Shown here piece after piece: positions 8,595 through 17,715 of a DNA stretch of 64,000 bases. Position 1 is the first letter of the stretch. Every line of letters starts with the position of its first letter. The DNA is from Sphingobacteriales bacterium UTBCD1. GTDB taxonomy: Bacteria > Bacteroidota > Bacteroidia > Chitinophagales > Chitinophagaceae. Under the pieces are notes generated by a model, which worked only from the letters and a program-made list of their open reading frames with translations, searched no databases and was not told the DNA's origin. The position numbers and the translations under genes are program-made. The stretch lies in the NCBI GenBank assembly GCA_002066995.1, contig MWTC01000035.1, positions 1 to 64,000 of the forward strand, read 5' to 3'.

Positions 8595-8786
8595 TTATAT
8601 TTCAAGCCTTTCCAAAACCATCAGCACTTCCATCAGTTTGTCCCAGGCATTTTGCCACTCTTCTTTGGCGTTGTGCAGTTTTTCATGGTCTTCTTCTTTC
8701 AATGTATCTTTTTTCGACTGCACATAATCTTCCAGCTTTTGAAGTGATTCCTTATTGAGCTCTTCAAGTTTCTTTTTGGTATCCAT
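8595..8786 (-). CDS. Small charged helical protein, function unknown
   Basis: This 63-residue protein is almost entirely Lys/Glu/Leu-rich, with a heptad-like pattern (KKLEELNKESLQKLEDYV) suggesting a short coiled coil. It has no signal peptide and no domain I recognise. TAATTTTG on the minus strand at 8831-8824 fits the -7 promoter element and lies about 37 bases upstream of the ATG, which supports a real gene. It is convergent with the T9SS gene and divides it from the metallo-hydrolase gene on the same strand. Confidence 0.6.
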   Translation of the reverse strand: MDTKKKLEELNKESLQKLEDYVQSKKDTLKEEDHEKLHNAKEEWQNAWDKLMEVLMVLERLEI

Positions 8787-8846
8787 AATGATGGTTAAAT
8801 TAAAAAGTTTGTAATTCCAAAAGCAAAATTAATGGATCGGTGTTCA

Positions 8847-9863
8847 TCATTGGTTTATCTTTCTCGTATTTTCATAAACCGAACTCAGGTTTGGCATAAA
8901 AAATCTTTTAAAGCTCCAGTCTTTATAAGCTTCAGGCATTTGAGATCTTATAAATACTGAATCCGGTACATTTTTCTGAATGGCAGAAAGCGACATCTGC
9001 TGAAGTGACTCAATGTAGAGCATCAATACCTGTAATTGATCTTTTTGGCAAACACGGCCATGGCCGGGTACAAAAAGCTTTAACGTTGTATCAGCATATA
9101 ATTTATTTAGAGTACTTTTCCAGGTTTCGGGATTGCCATCGCCTAACCAGGGATGACGCTCTGTAAATAAGAGATCACCCATAAAAACTATACCCTCTTC
9201 GGGAAGGATCATCACAATATCACTTCCTGTGTGACAGTTTTTGTATTCTACTAATTGTACCGTACGCTTACTGCCATAGATCCGGAAGGAATTGCTGAAA
9301 GTTATGTCAGGTAAAGTCATTTTAAGATCCGGTAGCGACTGGGTGATAGCCTTGTAATAATTCACCCACACTGAGGCTTCGTTCTTTTCGTTTTCCGGCG
9401 CTGAAGCCAATTGTTCCATTGATTTTTTTAATTGTGTCGCAGTATTCTTTTTTGCCCATTCCTGTTCCCCGGGCTCTGTTTCTTGTATTTTATTCTTCGT
9501 CCACTCAGTACTAATAATAGAAGCTCCGGGAATAAAAGACTGGTTTCCCCGTATATGATCGTCATGAAAATGACTGTTGATCACAAAACTCACGGGACGC
9601 CCGGTCAGTTGTTCTGCTTTCTTTTTTAATTCTGCTGCAGCATTCTGGTTGATGAAAGCATCAAAGACAAGTGTCTTATTCCCCAGATCTACGATCCCTG
9701 CATTACAAATGGCGCGGCCACCCTGTTCATGATGAATTACTGCCCAGACACCCGGAGCCAGTTGCCGAATAACAAAATCTTTTTCAGGAATAATTTTCTC
9801 TTTTTGAAATGAATGCAATAAAAAAACCGGGAGAGAAAGGAAAATCGCCCATTTATTTTTCAT
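8847..9863 (-). CDS. Secreted MBL-fold metallo-hydrolase
   Basis: This 338-residue protein has a short N-terminal hydrophobic signal (MKNKWAIFLSLPVFLLHS). It carries the metallo-beta-lactamase zinc motif SHFHDDH, with ligands H98, H100, D102 and H103. Further metal ligands are in KNCHTGSDIV and in FMGDLLF, and the C-terminal VPGHGRV supplies the last His. All the metal ligands are therefore present and the enzyme should be active. The subgroup resembles the periplasmic MBL-fold hydrolases that are not true beta-lactamases. The substrate is not predictable from sequence. Confidence 0.85.
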   Translation of the reverse strand: MKNKWAIFLSLPVFLLHSFQKEKIIPEKDFVIRQLAPGVWAVIHHEQGGRAICNAGIVDLGNKTLVFDAFINQNAAAELKKKAEQLTGRPVSFVINSHFHDDHIRGNQSFIPGASIISTEWTKNKIQETEPGEQEWAKKNTATQLKKSMEQLASAPENEKNEASVWVNYYKAITQSLPDLKMTLPDITFSNSFRIYGSKRTVQLVEYKNCHTGSDIVMILPEEGIVFMGDLLFTERHPWLGDGNPETWKSTLNKLYADTTLKLFVPGHGRVCQKDQLQVLMLYIESLQQMSLSAIQKNVPDSVFIRSQMPEAYKDWSFKRFFMPNLSSVYENTRKINQ

Positions 9864-10114
9864 GATTAATTTTTTACATGAACAAAATAAATTCCGCTAA
9901 AAGTGCAATTTGATATTCCTAAGTTAAGGTTTATTTCCCAGCAGTAAATGAAGAACTTTTAGACATTTTAAAAAGGTTTTTCTTTTTAAACTTCAATAAA
10001 TCGCTTCCGGGGAAACAGCAGCAAACGGAAAGAAGTTATGAATCTTTAATAAAAATTGTATATAAAATGAATTATACAGGGGAATGACGTAAGTTAGTGC
10101 AAAGACGCAGCATT

Positions 10115-11746
10115 ATGAAAAAGGTCCTTTTTATCTTTTTGTTATTCACGCCTTTATTATTACCAGCTCAGGCCCGTGAAAAACTTTTATACCATGAGGT
10201 CAGAACTGACAAGTCAGGTAAGATTTTGCCCTGGTACAATCCTGATCCCGGAACTTCTTATGATCATATAATCAATCTAGTCTTTGATTTCTGGAATCAA
10301 ATGAGGAGAGATCCCAATGGTCTTCCGTATTATATGAATCACCAGGTCTGGAAATCTTCTTTCAATGATCCCCGCGGCATTGGTGGCGACCAGTTCGCAA
10401 TGGCATTATCTTCCTGGAGATTGCTTTATGCCTATACCGGAAATGAACTTGTCAAGAACAATATGCTTTTTATTGCTGACTATTATATGAGCCATGGGTT
10501 TTCTTCAAAAGAGAATGCGTGGCCTGATCTTCCGTACCCATATAACACGTTGCTTTATTCCGGCATCTATGACGGTGATATGCGAAGTGGAAAAGATGTT
10601 CTGCAGCCTGATAAAGCCGGTTCTTTCGGATATGAACTTCTCAATTTGTATAAAATGAGTAATGGCTATAATATTGATGAAAACATTTATTACCTGTCGG
10701 CAGCTGTTAAAATTGCCAACACCCTGGCTGCGCACATAAAACCCGGTGATATCAATCATTCCCCATTGCCATTCAAAGTGAATGCACGTACAGGAGAGAC
10801 AGTACTGCTGGTCAGTCATGATTTTACAGGAACATGGATCGACACGGCTTGCTATACAAGCAACTGGTCATCTACCATGCAACTTTTTTTGGATCTTCAT
10901 TCATTAGGAAAAGGAGACACGGCAGCATATCGCAGAGGATTCAATATGTTATTGGATTGGATGAAGAATTACCCGTTGAAAGAAAATAAGTGGGGTCCTT
11001 TTTTCGAAGATGTTGATGTATGGAGCCAGACTCAGATCAATGCGATGACATTCGCCCGCTTCATCATGGAGCACCGGGAATATTTTCCCGGATGGGAAAA
11101 AGATGTGTTCGGCATTATAAATTGGGTACATGAAAATTTTGGAAATACGATATGGAAGAAATATGGTGTAATGGTGACGAATGAGCAATCAATTTATCCG
11201 ATGCCGGCAAACAGCCATTCAGCAAGACAGGCTGCTGATGAATTGCTTTATGTAAGCCTTACCGGGGACAGCAGTATATATCATAATGCTGTCAGGGAAC
11301 TAAACTGGGCAACATATTCGGTAGATGTTGACGGGAAAAATATTTTTCCCAATGACGAACCCTGGCTAACTGACGGTTACGGCGATTATGTAAGGCATTT
11401 TATCCGGGCCATGGATGCTATACCGGCTCTGAGCCCGGTGCAGGACCACATTCTTTCTTCCACATCTGTAATTCAGCAGGCAGATTATTCTGGTTTTCTC
11501 CGGAAATTTTATGGTTTGAACTTTGATCAGGTGGACAGTAATAAGGTTCAGCTTTTTTATCGTGCTTTTGATGATAGGGGTACTGAAAAAATCCGGCTGG
11601 TCAAAAGGCCGTCAGGTGTGTTATTTGACGGAAAGCCCGGAATGGAAAAATCAACCGGTGAAGGGTACAGTTGGGTTTCGTTGAAGAAAGGAGGTTTGCT
11701 GACAGTAAGGAGGGTGAAATCCCGAAAAATAATTTTATTAAAATAA
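10115..11746 (+). CDS. Secreted protein of unknown function, probably an alpha/alpha-barrel
   Basis: I start at the ATG at 10115, where MKKVLFIFLLFTPLLLPAQA is a signal peptide. The frame is open from a GTG at 10097. The 543-residue protein is rich in Trp, Tyr and Asp, with repeated helical segments (for example DQFAMALSSWRLLYAYTGN and AGSFGYELLNLYKMSNGYN) like those in (alpha/alpha)6 glycan-active enzymes. I cannot place it in a named glycoside hydrolase or lyase family. A carbohydrate role is only inference. The gene stands alone and is followed by a terminator-like hairpin. Confidence 0.7.
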   Translation: MKKVLFIFLLFTPLLLPAQAREKLLYHEVRTDKSGKILPWYNPDPGTSYDHIINLVFDFWNQMRRDPNGLPYYMNHQVWKSSFNDPRGIGGDQFAMALSSWRLLYAYTGNELVKNNMLFIADYYMSHGFSSKENAWPDLPYPYNTLLYSGIYDGDMRSGKDVLQPDKAGSFGYELLNLYKMSNGYNIDENIYYLSAAVKIANTLAAHIKPGDINHSPLPFKVNARTGETVLLVSHDFTGTWIDTACYTSNWSSTMQLFLDLHSLGKGDTAAYRRGFNMLLDWMKNYPLKENKWGPFFEDVDVWSQTQINAMTFARFIMEHREYFPGWEKDVFGIINWVHENFGNTIWKKYGVMVTNEQSIYPMPANSHSARQAADELLYVSLTGDSSIYHNAVRELNWATYSVDVDGKNIFPNDEPWLTDGYGDYVRHFIRAMDAIPALSPVQDHILSSTSVIQQADYSGFLRKFYGLNFDQVDSNKVQLFYRAFDDRGTEKIRLVKRPSGVLFDGKPGMEKSTGEGYSWVSLKKGGLLTVRRVKSRKIILLK

Positions 11747-11783
11747 TAGTTTCCGGGGATAGTAGAGGGATGAGGTCAATAGC

Positions 11784-11820
11784 AAAAAAAAGGCTGACCG
11801 TGATGGCCAACCTTTTTTTG
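11784..11820. terminator. Bidirectional terminator between convergent genes
   Basis: AAAAAAAAGG at 11784-11793 pairs with CCTTTTTTT at 11811-11819, extended through an imperfect inner stem (CTGACC with GGCCAA). Runs of A on the left and T on the right allow it to work for both the plus gene ending at 11746 and the minus gene ending at 11834. Confidence 0.7.
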
Positions 11821-11833
11821 TGATACTTCCTGT

Positions 11834-12196
11834 TTATTGTTTTGTTTTTGTTTTTGCTTTCTCTTTGTTGGCTTTATAGCGCATATCAGGGGTTCCGTCT
11901 TTTTTCTTAGGCGCTTTGTTTTCTTTGAATCTCATGTCTGGAGTACCGTCAGCTTTCAAATGTTTTTCGGTGTTTGCCTTGACTACGGAAGCTGATTTTT
12001 TCTCTTTTGTTGCCGTTGTCTTTGCGGATTTAGCCGTTTTTTCCACCGTTGTTGTAGTTTTCGCCTTTTCAGCTTTTTCTTTTTTTACAACCTTAGCTGT
12101 TTTTTCCTTGGTCGTTTTGGGAGGATTGGTTGTTTGTGCAAACATTAAACCACTGCAAGCGAGCATAAGCCCGGAAAGGATAATTAGTCTTTTCAT
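11834..12196 (-). CDS. Secreted lysine-rich protein with two DGTPDMR repeats
   Basis: The protein has 120 residues, with a signal peptide at 1-21 (MKRLIILSGLMLACSGLMFAQ cut into a typical h-region and AQ). C14 could be a lipobox cysteine, though the AQ cleavage site looks better. Residues 22-80 are a low-complexity Lys/Thr/Ala run, like a histone H1 tail. Residues 83-93 and 100-110 repeat DGTPDMRFKEN and DGTPDMRYKAN. The repeated Asp-Gly-Thr-Pro motif suggests a defined small structural unit, but I do not know a function. Cell-envelope or extracellular location is inferred. Confidence 0.7.
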   Translation of the reverse strand: MKRLIILSGLMLACSGLMFAQTTNPPKTTKEKTAKVVKKEKAEKAKTTTTVEKTAKSAKTTATKEKKSASVVKANTEKHLKADGTPDMRFKENKAPKKKDGTPDMRYKANKEKAKTKTKQ

Positions 12197-12484
12197 TTTT
12201 TAAATTTTTAATTAAGTTAAAGAATTAAGGGTCACAGAGCAAAACAAATGCAAAGAAATCAGATTATGTGTTATATGCTTTAAGATTACAAATGATTAAC
12301 ATCTGTAGAAATGGCTTTAACAGTTTAGGGCATTTAATAAATTACAGCAGAATATTTTCCTGATGGGAACTTTGTTTATGTATTTGTCAAAGTGCCGGTT
12401 AATTGATACGGCAAATTTGAGGAGAGCGAAATGTTTGATCTGGTGCTCTTAAAACGTGCCCAGAAAAACCAGCGAAGTATGAAG

Positions 12485-12529
12485 TCCCGGGCATTACCAG
12501 GCTACACGCTGTAACTGGTGATACCGGGA
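12485..12529. repeat. Long imperfect hairpin
   Basis: TCCCGG (12485-12490) pairs with CCGGGA (12524-12529), ACCAG (12496-12500) with CTGGT (12515-12519), and TACA (12503-12506) with TGTA (12510-12513). No T run follows on either strand, so it is not a normal terminator. It could be a structured RNA, a REP-like element or a protein site. Confidence 0.5.
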
Positions 12530-12588
12530 ATTAGCTAAACTGTTAAGACGGTCAGGTAAGCGCCAGGTTTCTAACGGCTAACAATTGT

Positions 12589-12596
12589 TATCTTTG
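12589..12596 (+). promoter_or_regulatory. Candidate -7 promoter element for the thiolase gene
   Basis: TATCTTTG matches TAnnTTTG exactly and lies 40 bases before the thiolase ATG. The -33 region is not convincing. Confidence 0.5.
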
Positions 12597-12636
12597 GCAC
12601 TCGTTTTTATTCTTTACTTTTTAATTTTTAATTTGA

Positions 12637-13815
12637 ATGAAAGAAGTTTATATAATCTCAGCGGTTCGTACTCCTATCGGGAGTTTTGGTGGATCCTTAA
12701 AGAGTATGTCTGCAACCCAATTAGGAGCTATTGCCATAAAAGCTTCTTTGGAAAAAGCTGGTATAAAACCGGGTCATGTGCAGGATGTATTGATGGGCTG
12801 TGTGTTGCAGGCCAATTTAGGACAGGCACCGGCAAGACAGGCAGCTAAGTTTGCCGGGTTGGCTGATGATGTGGTATGTACTACCGTTAATAAAGTCTGT
12901 GCCAGCGGAATGAAAGCAATTTCCCTGGCGGCACAGAGTATTCTGCTGGACGATGCAGATATTGTTGTGGCAGGCGGCATGGAGAGTATGAGTAATGTTC
13001 CTTATTATTCTGACAGTATGCGTTGGGGAAATAAATATGGAAACGTGTCATTGATTGATGGGCTTGCAAAAGATGGATTGACCGATGTGTATGATGGTAA
13101 GGCAATGGGGAATGCGGCTGAGTTGTGTGCAAAGGAATGCGGCATCAGCCGCGGGGACCAGGATGCATTTGCTGTGGAAAGCTATAAACGAAGCCAGGCA
13201 GCCTGGGAAAGCGGGAGTTTTTCTAATGAAGTGATCCCGGTGACAATTCCGCAGCGAAAAGGATATCCTGTTGTTGTCAGCAAAGATGAAGAGCCTTACA
13301 ATGTTAAGTTTGATAAAATACCTCAGCTCAATCCGGCTTTTCAGAAAGACGGCACCGTTACCGCAGCTAATGCCAGCACAATGAACGATGGTGCTGCTGC
13401 ATTGGTGTTGATGAGTGCAGATAAGGCAAGAGAACTTGGGTTGAAACCGGTTGCAAAGATCCTTTCTTATGCCGATGCAGAGCAAGCGCCGGAATGGTTT
13501 ACCACCACTCCTTCACTTGCTGTTCCGAAAGCTGTAGAAAAGGCGGGCCTCAAAATGACCGATATTGACTATTGGGAAGTGAATGAAGCATTTGCCGTTG
13601 TCGGAATTGAAAATACAAAACGGATGAAACTGGATCCGGCAAAAGTGAATGCCCATGGCGGTGCAGTATCTCTTGGCCATCCGTTGGGGTGCAGCGGTGC
13701 CAGGATCATCGTTACTCTGATAAATGTATTGAAAGCAAATAAAGCAAAATATGGCGCTGCGGGAATTTGTAATGGCGGAGGAGGTGCTTCAGCTATGGTG
13801 ATTGAGAATTTGTAG
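12637..13815 (+). CDS. Acetyl-CoA C-acyltransferase (thiolase)
   Basis: This 392-residue thiolase catalyses reversible Claisen condensation or thiolytic cleavage of acyl-CoA. The nucleophilic cysteine is C88 in NKVCASGMKAI, and the second active-site cysteine is in GHPLGCSGAR. The GGGGASAM loop at the C-terminus is intact, as is NEAFAV. The start at VYIISAVRTPIG is standard. The gene is alone on its strand, with no adjacent 3-hydroxyacyl-CoA dehydrogenase, so whether it is degradative or biosynthetic (acetoacetyl-CoA) is open. Confidence 0.93.
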   Translation: MKEVYIISAVRTPIGSFGGSLKSMSATQLGAIAIKASLEKAGIKPGHVQDVLMGCVLQANLGQAPARQAAKFAGLADDVVCTTVNKVCASGMKAISLAAQSILLDDADIVVAGGMESMSNVPYYSDSMRWGNKYGNVSLIDGLAKDGLTDVYDGKAMGNAAELCAKECGISRGDQDAFAVESYKRSQAAWESGSFSNEVIPVTIPQRKGYPVVVSKDEEPYNVKFDKIPQLNPAFQKDGTVTAANASTMNDGAAALVLMSADKARELGLKPVAKILSYADAEQAPEWFTTTPSLAVPKAVEKAGLKMTDIDYWEVNEAFAVVGIENTKRMKLDPAKVNAHGGAVSLGHPLGCSGARIIVTLINVLKANKAKYGAAGICNGGGGASAMVIENL

Positions 13816-13868
13816 CCTGGAGCCCGGGTATAGTGATTAATTACCGGTTCACTAATAAATCCGCATTT

Positions 13869-14459
13869 TTACTGATGGCGCTCTGCTAACACTTTCACCA
13901 CATCATCCAGTTGATGTTTTTTTGCCTGCAGCAATACGAGGTAATGATACATCAGGTCTGCTGCTTCGTTTAAAAAGCGAACTTCATCATTTCCCGTGCT
14001 TTCAATCACCAGTTCTACCGCTTCTTCGCCAACTTTCTGGGCAATTTTGCTGATACCTTTTTCAAATAGTGATGTGGTGTACGATGATGCGGAAGGATTA
14101 TCTTTCCTGTCACCGATTATTTCTTCTAACTTTTTTAATGAGAAGGATGAATTGGTTTCATTGAAACAGGTATCAGTGCCGGTATGACAGGCCGGGCCGG
14201 CAGGGACAGCTTTTATAAGCAAAGTATCATTATCACAATCGGGAATAATCTCTTTTATCAAAAGAAAATTTCCTGATGTTTCTCCTTTTGTCCAAAGCCG
14301 CCGCCTGCTCCGGCTATAGAATGTTATCCTTTTTTCAGCCTGGCTTTTTGCAAGCGCTTCTTCATTCATAAACCCAAGCATCAGCACTTTGTTACTTACG
14401 GCATCCTGGATAATGACCGGGATCAGCCCATCCATATATTTTGAAAAATCAACTTTCAT
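13869..14459 (-). CDS. hisIE: HisIE: phosphoribosyl-AMP cyclohydrolase / phosphoribosyl-ATP pyrophosphatase
   Basis: This 196-residue fusion carries out steps two and three of histidine synthesis. The N-terminal cyclohydrolase half has [17 protein letters not shown] and the metal-binding [14 protein letters not shown]. The C-terminal pyrophosphatase half has [13 protein letters not shown], with the MazG-type acidic helix. It is the last gene of the his operon and overlaps hisF by four bases (ATGA), indicating translational coupling. It is convergent with the thiolase gene. Confidence 0.96.
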   Translation of the reverse strand: MKVDFSKYMDGLIPVIIQDAVSNKVLMLGFMNEEALAKSQAEKRITFYSRSRRRLWTKGETSGNFLLIKEIIPDCDNDTLLIKAVPAGPACHTGTDTCFNETNSSFSLKKLEEIIGDRKDNPSASSYTTSLFEKGISKIAQKVGEEAVELVIESTGNDEVRFLNEAADLMYHYLVLLQAKKHQLDDVVKVLAERHQ

Positions 14460-15214
14460 ATTCTTACAGGTATATTTTGTTGAAATAAATATTTCTTCAG
14501 ATCAGGGATAGCGATTTCTTTAAAATGAAAGATACCGGCAGCCAAGGCAGCATCCGCGGATGCCTTTTTAAAAACTTCACTGAAATGATCCATAATGCCG
14601 GCGCCACCGGATGCGATGACCGGAACAGGAAGGTTTTCTGCAAGCAGTTTAGTGATCTCAATAGCAAATCCATTTTTTGTTCCGTCATGATTCATAGATG
14701 TCAGCAATATCTCTCCGGCTCCAAGATCCACTGCCTGCTTTGCCCAATCAAAACACTGCATTTTTGTTTTTGTTCTTCCGCCATCCAGATAGACATACCA
14801 TTTCCCATCTTCTTCTTTTTTAGTATCAATCGCCAGAACAATACATTGACTTCCGAATTCTTTGGCCAACTCTGAAATCAGGATCGGATTTTTCAATGCA
14901 GCAGAATTAACTGAAATCTTATCTGCCCCGCTTTGTAAAAGTATATTGACATCTTCAACTGTCCCGATGCCGCCGCCGACAGTGAAAGGAATGTTGACAT
15001 GATGGGCAATTGCATTTGCCAGCGCCGTAATGGTTTTTCTTTTTTCAATAGTAGCGGTTATGTCGAGAAAGACTAATTCATCTGCTCCCTGCGCTGCATA
15101 ATAAGCACCTAATTCTACAGGATCGCCGGCATCCCGCAGGTTGATGAAATTTGTGCCTTTCACTGTTCTTCCGTTTTTTATATCAAGGCATGGTATGATC
15201 CGCTTTGCTAACAC
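14456..15214 (-). CDS. hisF: Imidazole glycerol phosphate synthase cyclase subunit
   Basis: This 252-residue (beta/alpha)8 barrel accepts ammonia from HisH to form imidazole glycerol phosphate and AICAR from PRFAR. The start [20 protein letters not shown] and the second phosphate site [10 protein letters not shown] are conserved, with catalytic aspartates in PCLDIK and SMNHDGT. It starts two bases after hisA ends and overlaps hisIE by four bases. Confidence 0.97.
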   Translation of the reverse strand: MLAKRIIPCLDIKNGRTVKGTNFINLRDAGDPVELGAYYAAQGADELVFLDITATIEKRKTITALANAIAHHVNIPFTVGGGIGTVEDVNILLQSGADKISVNSAALKNPILISELAKEFGSQCIVLAIDTKKEEDGKWYVYLDGGRTKTKMQCFDWAKQAVDLGAGEILLTSMNHDGTKNGFAIEITKLLAENLPVPVIASGGAGIMDHFSEVFKKASADAALAAGIFHFKEIAIPDLKKYLFQQNIPVRI

Positions 15215-15216
15215 AT

Positions 15217-15942
15217 CTAAGATTTTGATTGAAATAATTCCAATTCCCTTAATGAAATTTTGTTTTCATAAATAGCTTTGCCTACAATGACCCCGCTGCA
15301 TCCTGTTTTTTCTAAATCCTCAAGATCATTTATAGAACTGATTCCACCGCTGGCAACAAGATGGAGTTTCGGAAATTTCCCCAAGATCTTACTATATAAT
15401 TCCAGAGCAGGACCCTGAAGTTTTCCATCTTTGCTTACATCAGTACAAAATATATTGTTGACCTTTTGGGATATATACTTTTGGATGAAATCAAATAAAT
15501 CAATGCCTGTAATTTTCTGCCATCCATAAATGGTAATTTTTTCATTTTTAGTATCCGCTCCCAAAAAGAATTTTTCCGGCTCATATTTTATTACCCAGCT
15601 TAGAAATGCTGTTTCGTTTTCCGCAGCAATGCTTCCAACCGTTGCCATCGCTGCGCCTGAATCAAAAACAATCTGTACATCCTTTTCTTTTTTAATCCCG
15701 CCACCGAAATCAATTACCAGGTTAGTTTTCCCGGCAATTGTTTCCAAAACTTTCCAGTTCCTGACTGATCCTGTTTTGGCGCCATCGAGGTCAACAAGAT
15801 GCAGTCGTTTTAACCCGGCGTCTTCAAATTGTTTGGCAACCTCAAGAGGATATTTGTTGTACAAACTGATTTTCGAATAATCTCCCTGTTCCAGCCTCAC
15901 GCAAGCTCCTTCAATAATATCAATGGCGGGTATGATCGTCAT
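15217..15942 (-). CDS. hisA: ProFAR isomerase HisA
   Basis: This 241-residue half-barrel duplication product isomerises ProFAR to PRFAR. The N-terminal [19 protein letters not shown] carries the catalytic Asp. The central [13 protein letters not shown] and C-terminal LVASGGISS are the two phosphate-binding loops. It lies one base after hisH and two before hisF, so it is tightly packed in the operon. Confidence 0.97.
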   Translation of the reverse strand: MTIIPAIDIIEGACVRLEQGDYSKISLYNKYPLEVAKQFEDAGLKRLHLVDLDGAKTGSVRNWKVLETIAGKTNLVIDFGGGIKKEKDVQIVFDSGAAMATVGSIAAENETAFLSWVIKYEPEKFFLGADTKNEKITIYGWQKITGIDLFDFIQKYISQKVNNIFCTDVSKDGKLQGPALELYSKILGKFPKLHLVASGGISSINDLEDLEKTGCSGVIVGKAIYENKISLRELELFQSKS

Positions 15943-15943
15943 A

Positions 15944-16534
15944 TCAGATGGATAAAAAGTTTTTTAATATCTGTTCTCCTGTGGCGGCGCTTTTTTCGGG
16001 GTGAAACTGTACTCCGTAAAAATTATTTAATTGAAGCCCGGCGCTATACGGCTGAATGTAATCAGTTGTTGCGATGGTATGATCACCAATTGAGACATAA
16101 TAGCCATGAACAAAATAGCAGGAACTGTTTTCGCTCACGTTTTCGAATAGAAAGGTTTTTAGATTATAAATATTATTCCAGCCTATCTGCGGAATTTTAG
16201 TCAACGATTTTTCTGCTTTAAATATTTTTACCTTTTCATTGAATACACCGAGGCAAACAGTATCATTTTCTTCCGAATAAGAACAAAGCAATTGCATGCC
16301 GAGACAAATGCCCAGTACCGGCTGTGATAAAGATTTGATCAGATGATCCAGTTTTCTTTCCTTTAAATAGTGCATCGCCGTACTGGCTTCACCAACACCA
16401 GGAAAAATAACTTTATCGGATGTTTTAATTTCGCTCGCATCATCAGTTACCAGTGCGGAGTGGCCGATGCGCTCCAGGGCATACAGGACAGATTGTATAT
16501 TGCCTGCATTGTATTTAATTATCGTAATTTTCAT
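15944..16534 (-). CDS. hisH: Imidazole glycerol phosphate synthase glutamine amidotransferase subunit
   Basis: This 196-residue class I glutaminase feeds ammonia to HisF. The nucleophile elbow is GICLGMQLLC and the C-terminal catalytic His-Glu pair is in VQFHPEKS. Its ATG shares one base with the hisB stop (TAATG), suggesting coupled translation. Length is normal. Confidence 0.97.
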   Translation of the reverse strand: MKITIIKYNAGNIQSVLYALERIGHSALVTDDASEIKTSDKVIFPGVGEASTAMHYLKERKLDHLIKSLSQPVLGICLGMQLLCSYSEENDTVCLGVFNEKVKIFKAEKSLTKIPQIGWNNIYNLKTFLFENVSENSSCYFVHGYYVSIGDHTIATTDYIQPYSAGLQLNNFYGVQFHPEKSAATGEQILKNFLSI

Positions 16535-17715
16535 TATAAAATCCCTTTGGTACTGGGCAGTTGCATGTTAGTGATATCCTTTTTAATGGCCATTTTAATA
16601 GCTCTTGCCATTGCTTTGAAAATTGATTCGATCTTGTGATGCTCATTGTCTCCTTCCACTTTAATATTCAAATTGCATTTTGCAGCATCAGAAAATGATT
16701 TAAAGAAATGGTAAAACATTTCCGTTGGCATATCACCGATCTTTTCTCTTTTAAAATCAACATCCCATACTAACCAGCTTCTTCCTCCAAAATCTAATGC
16801 CACCTGTGCAAGCGAATCATCCATCGGCAACACAAATCCGTAGCGTTCTATACCAATTTTATTCCCCAATGCTTTTGCAAATGTTTCACCCAATGCAATG
16901 GCGGTGTCTTCAATGGTATGGTGTTCGTCCACCTGCAAATCTCCTGTTACACATATTTTTAGATCAATACCGCTATGTTTTCCCAATTGATCCAGCATGT
17001 GATCAAAAAATTTCAGGCCGGTTTTGATTTCTGTCTTGCCGGAGCCATCAAGATTAATATCAATAATTATTTGTGTCTCGAGTGTTTTTCTTTCAAGATG
17101 AGTTTTTCTATTAACTGCTTTCAGAAATTCATATATTTTTCCCCATTCTGTTGTTTCCATCGCAATGTATGACTGAAGTGAATCCATTTCATCAACAGGC
17201 TCGTTCTTTCCAAGCCCTGGGTCATTGTTAAGCCAAAATACTTTACAACCAAGGTTTTTCCCTAATTGAACATCCGTGATCCTGTCGCCAATGACAAATG
17301 AATTATCAATGTCAAACTCCGGATTGTTTAGGTATTCTGTAAGCATAGCTGTACCAGGTTTCCGGGTTAATTTTTTTTCATAAGGGAAACTTTTGTCAAT
17401 ATGAACCGTCTGAAACCTGATGCCTTCATTTTCAAAGCACCTGATGATATAATTTTGTATGGGCCAGAAGTTTTTTTCAGGAAATGATGAAGTTCCCAAG
17501 CCATCCTGGTTGGTGACCATTACTAATGTATAATCCAGTTCACGAGCGATTCTTCCCAAATACTGAAATACGTGAGGATAAAACTCTGTTTTTTCCCAAC
17601 TGTCAATTTGATAGGTGGGTGGCGCTTCTTTAATTAAAGTACCGTCACGGTCAATAAACAATATTTTTTTACCCCCAGTACCCTCAAAGGAGGTATTTAA
17701 ATTTGATGGGCTCAT
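16534..17715 (-). CDS. hisB: HisB: histidinol-phosphatase / imidazoleglycerol-phosphate dehydratase
   Basis: This 393-residue bifunctional enzyme has an N-terminal HAD phosphatase (FIDRDGTLI) and a C-terminal IGP dehydratase ([26 protein letters not shown]). The usual HisB start is close to [10 protein letters not shown]. Here about 17 residues ([14 protein letters not shown]) precede it. The DNA of this extension, CCTCCTTTGAGGGTACTGGG within 17671-17693, looks like a Bacteroidota REP-type repeat. The start is supported by its exact junction with the hisC stop (TAAATG), so the extension is probably translated. Confidence 0.95.
   Translation of the reverse strand: MSPSNLNTSFEGTGGKKILFIDRDGTLIKEAPPTYQIDSWEKTEFYPHVFQYLGRIARELDYTLVMVTNQDGLGTSSFPEKNFWPIQNYIIRCFENEGIRFQTVHIDKSFPYEKKLTRKPGTAMLTEYLNNPEFDIDNSFVIGDRITDVQLGKNLGCKVFWLNNDPGLGKNEPVDEMDSLQSYIAMETTEWGKIYEFLKAVNRKTHLERKTLETQIIIDINLDGSGKTEIKTGLKFFDHMLDQLGKHSGIDLKICVTGDLQVDEHHTIEDTAIALGETFAKALGNKIGIERYGFVLPMDDSLAQVALDFGGRSWLVWDVDFKREKIGDMPTEMFYHFFKSFSDAAKCNLNIKVEGDNEHHKIESIFKAMARAIKMAIKKDITNMQLPSTKGIL

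Larger units (their letters stand above)
12197..12636. other. 440-base intergenic region with a long hairpin and a promoter
   Basis: This gap between the divergent lysine-rich gene and the thiolase gene holds no ORF I can support. It contains an extended hairpin at 12485-12529 and a -7-like TATCTTTG at 12589-12596. The rest is AT-rich, with no tRNA or other recognisable RNA. Confidence 0.5.

Noticed and set aside
8847-9863. Beta-lactamase resistance gene
   Set aside because: The MBL motif is shared by many hydrolases; nothing in the sequence singles out carbapenem or other beta-lactam hydrolysis.
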